Shown here one piece after another: positions 1-7,963 of a stretch of DNA of 64,000 bases. The stretch's first letter is position 1, and each line of letters opens with the position of its first letter. The stretch is from positions 1-64,000 of the forward strand of contig JANNKH010000101.1 in NCBI GenBank assembly GCA_031396205.1, read 5' to 3'. This stretch comes from CAISIP01 sp031396205. Its GTDB lineage: Bacteria; Pseudomonadota; Gammaproteobacteria; Burkholderiales; Burkholderiaceae_C. Both the position numbers and the translations under genes were made by a program. Below the pieces are notes generated by a model. It was not told where the DNA came from, did not search any database, and saw only the letters and a list, made by a program, of their open reading frames with translations.

Positions 1-1436
1 GCAGTCCCGGCCATTTGAAGCTCTTGGAAGATTGGATGAAGAGCTATCGGCCAGACGAGTTGTTCGACGAGATGGGCAAGTTAAGATCAGAACTCGCGGA
101 ACTGGCTCCAAAGGGCGAGCGCCGTATGAGCGCTAATCCGCACGCTAATGGCGGCCTCCTGTTGAGCGACCTACGTTTACCGGACTTCGGTGAGTATGCC
201 GTGAAGGTGCCGAAGCCGGGATCGGTGAACGCCGAAGCCACGCGCGTCCAAGGTCAGTTCATCCGTGACGTCATGAAACAGAATCCGAAAAACTTCCGCG
301 TGTTCAGCCCGGACGAAACGACCTCAAACCGCTGGGGCGCCCTTTTTGAAGTAACGAATCGCACCTCGACCGCGGAGATTATTCCCCTCGACGATCACGT
401 TGCACCCGACGGTCGCGTGATGGAGATGCTGAGCGAGCACCAGTGCGAGGGCTGGTTGGAAGGCTATCTGCTCACGGGCCGCCATGGGTTCTTTCCCTGC
501 TATGAAGCGTTCATTCACATCATCGATTCGATGTTCAACCAGCACGCTAAGTGGTTGAAGGTGACACGGGACATTCCGTGGCGCCGCCCCATCGCCTCGC
601 TGAACTACCTGCTCACGTCCCATGTCTGGCGCCAGGATCATAATGGCTTCACCCATCAGGATCCGGGCTTCATCGATCACGTCGTGAACAAGAAGGCCGA
701 GGTCGTACGCGTCTATCTGCCGCCCGACGCCAATTGTCTGCTCTCGGTGATGGAGCACTGCCTGCGCAGTCGCCACTACGTCAACGTGGTGGTCGCAGGC
801 AAGCACCCGGCGCCGCAATGGCTGGCGATGGATGCCGCCGCGGCGCACTGCGCCGCCGGCATCGGCACCTGGGATTGGGCCGGCAATGAGTCTGCCAACG
901 GCGCGTCCGGGGAGGATCCGGACGTCGTCATGGCCTGTTGCGGCGACGTGCCGACGCTCGAGACACTCGCCGCGGTGTCGATCCTGCGCGACCAACTGCC
1001 CGACCTTCGCGTGCGGGTTGTCAATGTCGTCAACCTGATGAAGCTGCAGCCCCCAACCGAGCACCCGCACGGCTTGGACGACGAGGCCTTTGACGCGCTG
1101 TTTACGCGCGGCAAGCCGGTCATCTTCGCCTTCCATGGCTACCCGTGGCTGATTCATCGGCTGACCTACCGGCGTACCAACCACGACAACATCCATGTCC
1201 GCGGCTACAAGGAGGAAGGCACCATCACCACGCCCTTCGACATGACCGTGCTGAACGACCTGGACCGCTTCCACCTGGTCATGGATACCATCGATCGCCT
1301 GCCGCAAACCGGCGCTGCGGGCGCCGCGTTGAAGGGCACCCTGGCGGCCAAGCTGGTTGAACACAAGCGCTACATCCGCGAGCACGGCCAGGATTTGCCC
1401 GAAATCCGCAATTGGCGCTGGAAGGCTGCGCCGTGA
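1..1436 (+). CDS. xfp: Phosphoketolase, 3' part (5' end outside window)
   Basis: C-terminal ~477 residues of a xylulose-5-P/fructose-6-P phosphoketolase, a thiamine-diphosphate enzyme that splits the sugar phosphate with inorganic phosphate to acetyl-phosphate and an aldose phosphate. The family is usually about 790 residues, so roughly 40% is missing to the left. The frame is already open at base 3 (SPGHLKLLEDWM), so the TTG at 15 is not a real start. Family-typical stretches visible are GWLEGYLLTGRHGFFPCYEAF, HQDPGFIDHV and, near the C-terminus, HDNIHVRGYKEEGTITTPFDM. The stop overlaps the GTG of the aldolase gene, so the two are translationally coupled. Identification is secure; exact substrate preference cannot be read. 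Confidence 0.95.
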   Translation, partial: SPGHLKLLEDWMKSYRPDELFDEMGKLRSELAELAPKGERRMSANPHANGGLLLSDLRLPDFGEYAVKVPKPGSVNAEATRVQGQFIRDVMKQNPKNFRVFSPDETTSNRWGALFEVTNRTSTAEIIPLDDHVAPDGRVMEMLSEHQCEGWLEGYLLTGRHGFFPCYEAFIHIIDSMFNQHAKWLKVTRDIPWRRPIASLNYLLTSHVWRQDHNGFTHQDPGFIDHVVNKKAEVVRVYLPPDANCLLSVMEHCLRSRHYVNVVVAGKHPAPQWLAMDAAAAHCAAGIGTWDWAGNESANGASGEDPDVVMACCGDVPTLETLAAVSILRDQLPDLRVRVVNVVNLMKLQPPTEHPHGLDDEAFDALFTRGKPVIFAFHGYPWLIHRLTYRRTNHDNIHVRGYKEEGTITTPFDMTVLNDLDRFHLVMDTIDRLPQTGAAGAALKGTLAAKLVEHKRYIREHGQDLPEIRNWRWKAAP

Positions 1437-2491
1437 GCTCCTTGGCCGCCACGGCACAGGACCTGATGGCCCGAGGCAAGGGCCTGCTCGCGATGGACGA
1501 GAGCGTGGGCACCTGCAACCGTCGCCTGGCGGAGGTCGGCATCGCGCAGAGCGAAGAATCCCGCCGACGCTATCGCGAGCTTCTCGTCACAGCGAACGGC
1601 CTGTCCGAGACCATCAGTGGCGCGATCCTGTTCGACGAGACCATTCACGAGAGCACGCGCGACGGCATCCCGTTCGTGGACGTGTTGCAGTCGGCCGGCA
1701 TCGTGGTCGGGGTCAAGGTGGATGCCGGTGCCCATAGCCTGGCAGGCCATCCTGGCGAGCAGGTCACCGAGGGCCTGGACGGGCTGCGGGAACGGTTGAC
1801 GCACTACGCCTCGGCAGGCGCGCGGTTTGCCAAGTGGCGGGCGGTGCTTTCAATCGCCGACGGATTGCCCAGCTTGGCCTGCGTCGAAGCCAACGCGCAT
1901 GCCCTGGCGCGCTATGCCGCCGTGTGCCAGGAAATGCAACTCGTGCCCATCGTCGAGCCCGAGGTGCTGATGGAGGGAGGGCACACGTTGGCGCGCTGCG
2001 GCGAGGTTACCGCCGAGGTGCTGCATCAGGTCTTCGACCAGTTGCACCGTCAGGGCGTGATGCTGGAGGCGATGATCCTGAAGCCGAACATGGTTTTGCC
2101 CGGATTGTCATGCACCGTTCCAGCCACACTGGACGAAATCGCCGACGCCACCATCGATTGCCTTGTGCGCAGCGTACCGGCCGCGGTGGCAGGTGTCGCC
2201 TTCCTGTCAGGCGGGCAACCGGCCCAGTTGGCAACGGCGCGACTCAATGCACTGAACCTGCGAACAGATGCGCGATGCACAGCGCGCGAGGCCCCGTTGA
2301 CAGGCATTGCGTGGCCGCTGACGTTCTCTTTCGGACGTGCGCTTCAGCAGCCGGCGTTGCGCCTGTGGGCCGGCGACGATGCGAACCGCGACGCGGCGCA
2401 GCAGGCCTTGCTGCACCGGGCGCGCTGCAACGGCGCCGCGGCACGGGGTGCCTACCACAGCGGCATGGATGCGGACAGACCGCCGGCATGA
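1433..2491 (+). CDS. Class I fructose-bisphosphate aldolase
   Basis: Schiff-base (class I) aldolase of 352 residues, interconverting fructose-1,6-bisphosphate with dihydroxyacetone phosphate and glyceraldehyde-3-phosphate in the cytoplasm. The Schiff-base lysine is K217 in LEAMILKPN, which deviates from the usual E-G by E-A. Other family elements are GKGLLAMDES near the N-terminus, RFAKWRAV (about 131-138), IVEPEVL (173-179) and AFLSGGQ. Start chosen at GTG 1433, which overlaps the xfp stop as GTGA and has GAAGG 7 bases upstream; the frame is open further 5' but that would lie inside xfp. The stop overlaps the next ATG. It is coupled to a phosphoketolase, so it probably links the acetyl-phosphate shunt with triose phosphates. 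Confidence 0.93.
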   Translation: MSSLAATAQDLMARGKGLLAMDESVGTCNRRLAEVGIAQSEESRRRYRELLVTANGLSETISGAILFDETIHESTRDGIPFVDVLQSAGIVVGVKVDAGAHSLAGHPGEQVTEGLDGLRERLTHYASAGARFAKWRAVLSIADGLPSLACVEANAHALARYAAVCQEMQLVPIVEPEVLMEGGHTLARCGEVTAEVLHQVFDQLHRQGVMLEAMILKPNMVLPGLSCTVPATLDEIADATIDCLVRSVPAAVAGVAFLSGGQPAQLATARLNALNLRTDARCTAREAPLTGIAWPLTFSFGRALQQPALRLWAGDDANRDAAQQALLHRARCNGAAARGAYHSGMDADRPPA

Positions 2492-3096
2492 AGGCCTGCC
2501 TCGTTCGCCATGGTGAAACCGCCTGGTCGCTCAGCGGTCAGCACACGGGGCTGACGGACCTTGCCCTGACTCCTGTCGGCGAAGATCAGTCGCGGGGCCT
2601 CGCCCTGCGCCTCCAATCGATAGGGATCACGCGCGTGCTCGTCAGCCCGCGCCTGCGGGCTCGGCAGACCTGTGATCTCGCCGGCATGGGAGCGCAGAGC
2701 GAGATCGAGCCCGACCTGGCGGAATGGGACTACGGCGACTTCGAGGGTCGGCGCTCCGTGGACATCCGTCGGGACCATCCGGACTGGAGCATCTGGCGCG
2801 ACGGCTGCGCCGGCGGCGAATCGACAGCCGACATCGTCGTTCGGGCTGACCGGCTCATCGTACGGCTGGCCACGATGAAAGGCATCGTTGCGCTGTTCTC
2901 GCACGGTCAGTTCGGCGCGGCCCTCGCGGCACGCTGGATCGGACTGGCACTGATTGAAGGCCAGCGCTTCCCCTTGCACCCGGCATCCGTCAGCCTGCTG
3001 GGTATCGACGCCCAGCACGCGGATCGGCGCGTCATCGAACTGTGGAACGAGTGCCCACGGCAGCCACCGAGTGCAGCGATCGCACTGGCCGGATAG
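2488..3096 (+). CDS. Histidine phosphatase / phosphoglycerate mutase-like protein
   Basis: Protein of 202 residues of the histidine phosphatase superfamily. The RHGE motif (residues 7-10) carries the phosphorylated histidine; a second conserved histidine lies in SHGQFG near residue 136, and E-W-D-Y-G-D-F-E-G is the acidic-loop region. The ATG overlaps the aldolase stop as ATGA, making this the third gene of the coupled xfp operon. A reading frame extends 5' to 1834 but only as a shadow of the aldolase. Family members act as cofactor-dependent mutases or as sugar-phosphate phosphatases; sequence alone does not say which. The operon suggests a sugar phosphate or triose phosphate substrate (inference). 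Confidence 0.85.
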   Translation: MKACLVRHGETAWSLSGQHTGLTDLALTPVGEDQSRGLALRLQSIGITRVLVSPRLRARQTCDLAGMGAQSEIEPDLAEWDYGDFEGRRSVDIRRDHPDWSIWRDGCAGGESTADIVVRADRLIVRLATMKGIVALFSHGQFGAALAARWIGLALIEGQRFPLHPASVSLLGIDAQHADRRVIELWNECPRQPPSAAIALAG

Positions 3097-3310
3097 CCCT
3101 GCCGGACGCTTGCGCAAACCTGGCCGGGCTGTGCTATGCCCCGAGACGCAACCGCCGCGTGATGGCGGTGAAGCGCAGCCGCCCCATGCGAATGGTATCT
3201 GCGCCCCGACTGGCGCGAACGGTTCGCCACCGCACAGACAAACGGCAACCTCGGCGACCAAACTGGCGCGTCCCTTGGCCGGTACACGGTCGCACCAGAG
3301 GTCTCGATCG
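3097..3310. other. Intergenic region before corA
   Basis: Stretch of 214 bases between the phosphatase stop and corA. No convincing reading frame or RNA structure was recognised. The last bases (GAGG at 3298-3301) serve as the corA ribosome binding site. Presumably holds the corA promoter. Confidence 0.4.
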
Positions 3311-4282
3311 ATGACATCCATCGTGCACAGCATGGCCTATCGAAATGGCCAATCCCTCGGCCAGATCTCCATCGACGAGATCAGCGAAGTCATCCGACAG
3401 CCCGACACCTTCGTGTGGCTGGGCCTGCATGAGCCCGACGACGCACTGTTGCTCAAGATCCAGGGCGAGTTCGGCCTGCATGAACTGGCTATCGAGGACG
3501 CCCACCACGCCCACCAGCGGCCCAAGATCGAGGCCTACAGCAACTCCCTTTTCATCGTGCTGAAGACGGCGCAGCTGGAAGCGGACCAGGTGGTCTACGG
3601 CGAGACGCACCTGTTCGTCGGCTCGAATTTCCTGGTCTCCGTGCGGCATGGCGCGTCGTCGACCTACGCGCAGGTTTTGCAGCGCTGCGAAGTAGGCACG
3701 AAAGGCCTTCACAAGGGGCCCGGCTTCGCCCTGTATGCGGTGCTGGACTTCGTGGCTGACAACTACCAGCCGATTGTGGAGAAGTTCGAGCAGGACTTCG
3801 AAGCCATCGAGACTGACATCTTCAAAGACCAGTTCGACGGGTTGGTGATCGAGCGGCTGTACGCACTGAAGCGCCACCTGCTGGAGTTGCGCAATGCGGC
3901 CTTGCCCCTGGCGGAAATCAGCGCCGAGCTGATGCGCCTGCACGAAGACCTGATCCCTAAGGAGCTGCGCGCCTATTTTCGTGACATCGAGGATCACGTC
4001 TCGCGGCTGGTGGGACTGATCGATGGCATGCGCGATATGCTGAACACGGCCATGCAGGTGAACCTGGCCCTGGTGGCCCACAACCAGAACGAGGTGGTCA
4101 AGCGTTTGGCAGGCTGGGGCGCAATCCTGGCCATCCCCACCGTGATCTTCAGCCTGTACGGCATGAACTTCAAGTGGATGCCGGAGTTGCAGTGGCGGGC
4201 CGGGTATCCGGCGGCCGTTCTGGTGACACTGCTGGGTTGCGTCTTCGTCTACCGCCGCCTGCGTCGTGCTGGATGGGTGTAG
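3311..4282 (+). CDS. corA: CorA-family divalent metal transporter
   Basis: Inner-membrane magnesium/cobalt transporter of 323 residues, a normal size. The signature GMN motif is at residues 284-286 (YGMNFKWMPEL), between the two C-terminal membrane helices (about 266-285 and 298-316). The long N-terminal part (about 1-255) is the cytoplasmic domain with the long helix that lines the pore. Start ATG 3311 has GAGG 9 bases upstream; an open frame runs back to 2954 but overlaps the phosphatase gene. Stands alone; not obviously cotranscribed with the upstream operon. CorA-2/ZntB relatives share the fold, so zinc export cannot be excluded. Confidence 0.9.
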   Translation: MTSIVHSMAYRNGQSLGQISIDEISEVIRQPDTFVWLGLHEPDDALLLKIQGEFGLHELAIEDAHHAHQRPKIEAYSNSLFIVLKTAQLEADQVVYGETHLFVGSNFLVSVRHGASSTYAQVLQRCEVGTKGLHKGPGFALYAVLDFVADNYQPIVEKFEQDFEAIETDIFKDQFDGLVIERLYALKRHLLELRNAALPLAEISAELMRLHEDLIPKELRAYFRDIEDHVSRLVGLIDGMRDMLNTAMQVNLALVAHNQNEVVKRLAGWGAILAIPTVIFSLYGMNFKWMPELQWRAGYPAAVLVTLLGCVFVYRRLRRAGWV

Positions 4283-4632
4283 TCCGCCGATGCGCTGCGA
4301 CCTGCAGGACGGGTACGCACGACCTCGGTGCATGCCTTCACAGCCCATGGGCGCGCCTGCAATTCGGAAGCAGCAGCGCGCCGAGGGCCGGCCGGACCGG
4401 CTGCGCCATGGGGTCGACCCAGGTGACGGCTTCGCACCAGGCGCATGGCGGTGTCGGTCGTTGGCACAGGCGGGTATCGGACAACGCCCCGCAAACGGAG
4501 AGGACCGCTGCGGCGCAGGACGGCGTCTGGTGCCGCCAGGTCACGTTGTCCTACGCATGCGCGGTGCCACACAGTACCTAATCAGTCGTTGCAATGGCTC
4601 ACACCCACGTGCCACTCTACAAGGAAATTGAA
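4283..4632. other. Intergenic region, no gene supported
   Basis: Stretch of 350 bases between corA and the DJ-1/PfpI gene. Short open frames occur on both strands but none has a recognisable protein, a good ribosome binding site or conserved motifs. Only the AAGGA just before 4633 is interpretable, as the ribosome binding site of the next gene. Confidence 0.4.
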
Positions 4633-5316
4633 ATGAACATCCTGATGGTTTTGACCTCACACGATCAACTCGGAAATACGGGCAGGAAGACCGGCTTCTG
4701 GCTGGAAGAATTCGCAGCGCCTTACTACGTTTTCAAAGACGCCGGTGCCGGCATCACGCTGGCCTCGCCGAAAGGTGGTCAGCCTCCGCTCGATCCCAAG
4801 AGCGACGAAGCTGGCGCGCAGACACAAGCCACCCGCCGCTTCAAGTCCGATGCAGCAGCCCAGCGTGTGCTGGCCACCACGCACAGATTGGCCGATCTGT
4901 CGGGTGACGATTTTGACGCTGTTTTCTACCCGGGCGGGCACGGTCCCCTGTGGGACCTGGCAGAAGACCCCTCTTCGATCGCGCTGATCGAGTCGATGAT
5001 CGCGGCTGGCAAGATCGTGTCCGCCGTCTGCCATGCACCGGCTGTGCTGCGACGTGTACACGCTGCCAACGGCGCGCCGCTGGTCCGCGGCAAGAACGTC
5101 ACCGGCTTCGCGAACACCGAGGAGGAAGCAGCGCAACTCACGAAGGTGGTGCCGTTTCTGGTGGAAGACATGCTGGTAACGAACGGCGGGATGTACACCA
5201 AGCGCGCGGACTGGCAACCGCACGTCGTAACAGATGGCAAGCTGATCACTGGTCAGAATCCGGCATCTTCCGAACCTGCGGCGCGCGCCGTGCTCGCCCA
5301 ACTGCGGGCTCAGTGA
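4633..5316 (+). CDS. DJ-1/PfpI family protein (Hsp31-like glyoxalase/amidase)
   Basis: Cytosolic protein of 227 residues with the class I glutamine-amidotransferase-like fold. The nucleophile elbow AVCHAPA puts the reactive cysteine at C133 followed by H134; the preceding strand FYPGGHGPLWDL (98-109) is typical of the Hsp31/yeast Hsp31-like branch, whose members act as glutathione-independent glyoxalases or deglycases. Start ATG 4633 has AAGGA 8 bases upstream; an earlier in-frame ATG at 4594 lacks one. Followed 25 bases later by an aldehyde dehydrogenase gene, so a joint role in reactive-carbonyl detoxification is plausible (inference). Confidence 0.88.
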   Translation: MNILMVLTSHDQLGNTGRKTGFWLEEFAAPYYVFKDAGAGITLASPKGGQPPLDPKSDEAGAQTQATRRFKSDAAAQRVLATTHRLADLSGDDFDAVFYPGGHGPLWDLAEDPSSIALIESMIAAGKIVSAVCHAPAVLRRVHAANGAPLVRGKNVTGFANTEEEAAQLTKVVPFLVEDMLVTNGGMYTKRADWQPHVVTDGKLITGQNPASSEPAARAVLAQLRAQ

Positions 5317-5341
5317 GACCAGACGCCAACCAGGACACACC

Positions 5342-6712
5342 ATGACCTACCGAACGACCAACCCCTATAACGGCATCGTCATCGAAAGCTTCAATGAGAT
5401 CGACAACACGCAGCTCGAAGGCAAACTCGCAGCTGCATCAGCCTGCTATGAAAACGACTGGCGCCACCAATCGTTTTCGGACCGCAAGGCGGTGGTGTCG
5501 CGTGCCGCAGCGCTGATGCGTGAGCGCTCGAAATCGCTTGCCCAGCTCATCACGCTAGAGATGGGCAAGCTGATTGAGCAAAGTGCTGGGGAAGTTGCGC
5601 TGAGCGCCGCCATTCTTGACTACTATGCCGAGCATGCCGAGCGCTTTCTCGCGCCCGAGAAGCTCGACACAGCAAAAGGCGAAGCTACGGTCGAGAACGC
5701 GCCGATCGGCGTGGTCTTTGGCGTGGAGCCGTGGAATTTTCCGTACTACCAGATCGCCCGCTTTGCTGCACCCAACCTGATGGCCGGCAACGTGGTGATG
5801 GTGAAGCACGCGTCCAACGTACCACAATGCGCGCTCGCGTTTGAGCAACTGATGCACGATGCGGGCGCCCCCGATGGCGCGTATACCAACCTGTTCATCT
5901 CGAAAGACCAGATCACCCAAGTGATCGACGACCACCGTGTCCGTGCGGTCGCGCTCACGGGCAGCGAAGGTGCGGGTGCCGTCGTGGCCGCGCGTGCGGG
6001 CAAGAACCTCAAAAAGTCCACCCTGGAACTCGGCGGCAGCGACGCGTTTGTCGTGCTGGAGGATGCCGACCTGGACAAGGCGGTGAAGCATGCGGTGAGT
6101 GGCCGCATGGGCAACACCGGACAGGCATGCACCGCCTCGAAGCGCATCATCGTGGTGGAGGCCATCGCTGACGCGTTTTTGCAGAAGTTCAAGGACGCGA
6201 TGGCGTCTTTCACACCTGGCGACCCGATGGACGAGCGCACCACTCTGGGCCCGCTGTCGTCAACGCAGGCCTTGGATACCTTGCTGGGACAGGTGAAGGA
6301 AGCGATTGATGGTGGCGCCAGCGTCTTGCTTGGTGGGCACCGCATCGACGGTCAGGAGGGTGCGTTCATGCAACCGACGATCCTGACCGACATCGACGAC
6401 AGCAATCCCGCGTTCCATCAGGAGTTCTTCGGACCCGTCGCGTTGTTCTTTCGTGTCGCCGACGAAGACACGGCGGTGGCGCTCGCGAACGATTCGCCAT
6501 TTGGACTCGGTGGCTCGGTGTTCACCCGCGACAAGGAGCGCGGAAAGCGCGTAGCGCGACGTATCGAGACCGGCATGGTCTTCATCAACTCCAGCGCCGT
6601 CTCGTCGCCCGAACTGCCGTTCGGCGGTGTGAAAAATTCAGGTTATGGTCGTGAACTGTCGGCAATGGGCATTCAGGAGTTTGTGAATAGGAAACTTATT
6701 CGAGTGAATTGA
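5342..6712 (+). CDS. NAD(P)-dependent succinate-semialdehyde dehydrogenase-like aldehyde dehydrogenase
   Basis: Aldehyde dehydrogenase of 456 residues, close in length and motif order to the Sad/YneI branch (about 460 residues), which oxidises succinate semialdehyde to succinate. Visible features: EPWNFPYYQ (129-137) and the lysine in MVKHASN for cofactor binding, the general base E229 in LELGG, and the nucleophile C263 in GNTGQACTASKR. The C-terminal PFGGVKNSGYGREL is standard. It follows the DJ-1/PfpI gene by 25 bases in the same direction and may be cotranscribed. Substrate is inferred from the subfamily; other short aldehydes are possible. Confidence 0.85.
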   Translation: MTYRTTNPYNGIVIESFNEIDNTQLEGKLAAASACYENDWRHQSFSDRKAVVSRAAALMRERSKSLAQLITLEMGKLIEQSAGEVALSAAILDYYAEHAERFLAPEKLDTAKGEATVENAPIGVVFGVEPWNFPYYQIARFAAPNLMAGNVVMVKHASNVPQCALAFEQLMHDAGAPDGAYTNLFISKDQITQVIDDHRVRAVALTGSEGAGAVVAARAGKNLKKSTLELGGSDAFVVLEDADLDKAVKHAVSGRMGNTGQACTASKRIIVVEAIADAFLQKFKDAMASFTPGDPMDERTTLGPLSSTQALDTLLGQVKEAIDGGASVLLGGHRIDGQEGAFMQPTILTDIDDSNPAFHQEFFGPVALFFRVADEDTAVALANDSPFGLGGSVFTRDKERGKRVARRIETGMVFINSSAVSSPELPFGGVKNSGYGRELSAMGIQEFVNRKLIRVN

Positions 6713-6847
6713 CCGTTGCGGCGCAATTTTTCAGCAACGTTTCGACCAACGATGGCCAACCGCTTGGCAAGGTGATGGATTGAATGACGGGACGTAACCC
6801 AGAAACGGTCGAAAGCCGCATGGAGTAGGGCGATAGACGCATCACCG

Positions 6848-7507
6848 TTACGACCCGGCCCGCAACCGCTTGTTCATCCGCTCCGGAAAACTGCGGTTCT
6901 TGAAGAGGTCGATGACGTCCTGAAGGCCCAGGTACCTGCCGCCCGGACCTTCCTTGCCCATTACCTTGAGCAACACCGGCCATTCGCCGATCATCAGCGT
7001 CCGATCGATGGACCGCCGGCGTCCTGCGGCGCGCGCAAAATTCGCGTCCATGTAGGCGCGCAACTCCGGTAATCCAAGGCCGAGTTCCGACGATCCATCG
7101 TGGTGCGATTTCTCCTTGGCGAAGTCCCGCAGCCTCGACACCTCCTCCGCATTGATAGCTCCTCGGACGTTCAGGATTCCTGATCCCACGCCCTTCTTGT
7201 CGAGCGGCCCGCCGCGCAGCGCATTCAGCTTCAAGCCGTGCCACAGCGTATCGACCAGCGACAGAGGGCCCATTCCATTCGCCACTGAGCCGATGGCGAT
7301 GATGGCGTTGCGCGGCAGTACAGGCCGGCCGTCGCCAGCGCGTGCCGTGGCCGCCACGACGGCGGCGACCTTCGCAAGCGGCTCGCGGCCATCGGACAAC
7401 TGTCCCGTCGACACGAGTGCCCGCAGGAAGGGACAAGGATTGTTTGCTGACACAGAATTCGGCACACCTGACTTTTTGTCCACGGCGGTATCTCCAGGAA
7501 GTGGCAT
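6848..7507 (-). CDS. Uncharacterised protein with N-terminal PCP motif (heme-thiolate peroxidase-like?)
   Basis: Protein of 219 residues without signal peptide or membrane segment. NPCPFLRALVSTGQL (residues 23-37) resembles the proximal PCP-x-L-N-x-L-A-x-x-G-x-L region of heme-thiolate peroxidases and peroxygenases (Peroxidase_2), in which the cysteine ligates heme; SHHDGSS (134-140) is loosely like the E-H-D-x-S metal-site motif of the same family. The match is from memory and weak outside these two motifs. The C-terminal half (DRTLMIGEWPVLLKVMGK) is conserved-looking but unassigned. It is convergent with the dehydrogenase gene and divergent from the CHAT operon. Function unknown; the gene call itself is good (ATG with GGAA upstream). 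Confidence 0.6.
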   Translation of the reverse strand: MPLPGDTAVDKKSGVPNSVSANNPCPFLRALVSTGQLSDGREPLAKVAAVVAATARAGDGRPVLPRNAIIAIGSVANGMGPLSLVDTLWHGLKLNALRGGPLDKKGVGSGILNVRGAINAEEVSRLRDFAKEKSHHDGSSELGLGLPELRAYMDANFARAAGRRRSIDRTLMIGEWPVLLKVMGKEGPGGRYLGLQDVIDLFKNRSFPERMNKRLRAGS

Positions 7508-7963
7508 TGTTTCCGGCGCTTGGCCCGGCTTCGTTGGCTGCGCGTCTGCTGCTGTGGCGTCAGGGCACCGCTCCAGGGGCAGAAGCTGCGGGCTGCCACT
7601 ACAGGACGCTGCCGCCAGGTGCCAGGGGCGCTTTGACGCTTCAGGTCAGATGGTGGCTCCGGCAGACCGCGTCGTCCGTTCGTTACCGAACATTGACTGC
7701 GAAATGCGGCGACGCGCCGCGATCTGTTGGAGAACGCACGGACCGGGCCGCAGTGGTCCGCTACGGACAACACGTCGGCCAAGATGCCCAAAATCTAGCG
7801 TTTGTGCGTGTTCGACTGCGGTACAGTTTGGCTTCGGCATTGCCCGCCCCTTCATCTGGATTCGACACCTCGACGTTCGGGCATTTCAAGGGCAGTGCCG
7901 TCCTCGTTTCTACGAGGGACGGTGAAATATTCGGGCTAGAATCCGGCGCAGAAGGGAGCGAAC
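7508..7963. other. Divergent intergenic region upstream of the CHAT operon
   Basis: Stretch of 456 bases between two divergent genes. No protein-coding frame is convincing. It holds an imperfect inverted repeat (7898-7922), a -10-like TAGAAT (7937-7942) and the AAGGGAG ribosome binding site of the CHAT gene (7951-7957). The rest shows nothing recognisable. Confidence 0.45.
7898..7922. promoter_or_regulatory. Imperfect inverted repeat upstream of CHAT operon
   Basis: Arms CCGTCCTCGT (7898-7907) and ACGAGGGACGG (7912-7922) pair over ten base pairs with one bulged G and a four-base loop. It ends 15 bases before a TAGAAT hexamer and 41 bases before the CHAT start. The position fits an operator overlapping the -35 region, or a short hairpin in a longer leader. 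No T-run follows, so it is not an intrinsic terminator on the plus strand. Confidence 0.4.

Noticed and set aside
15..15. TTG at 15 as start of the phosphoketolase gene
   Set aside because: The frame is open and homologous upstream of it to the window edge; the gene is truncated by the window.
6713..6731. Short hairpin with T-run after the dehydrogenase gene as terminator
   Set aside because: The stem TTGC/GCAA has only four base pairs; too weak to call, although a TTTTT follows.
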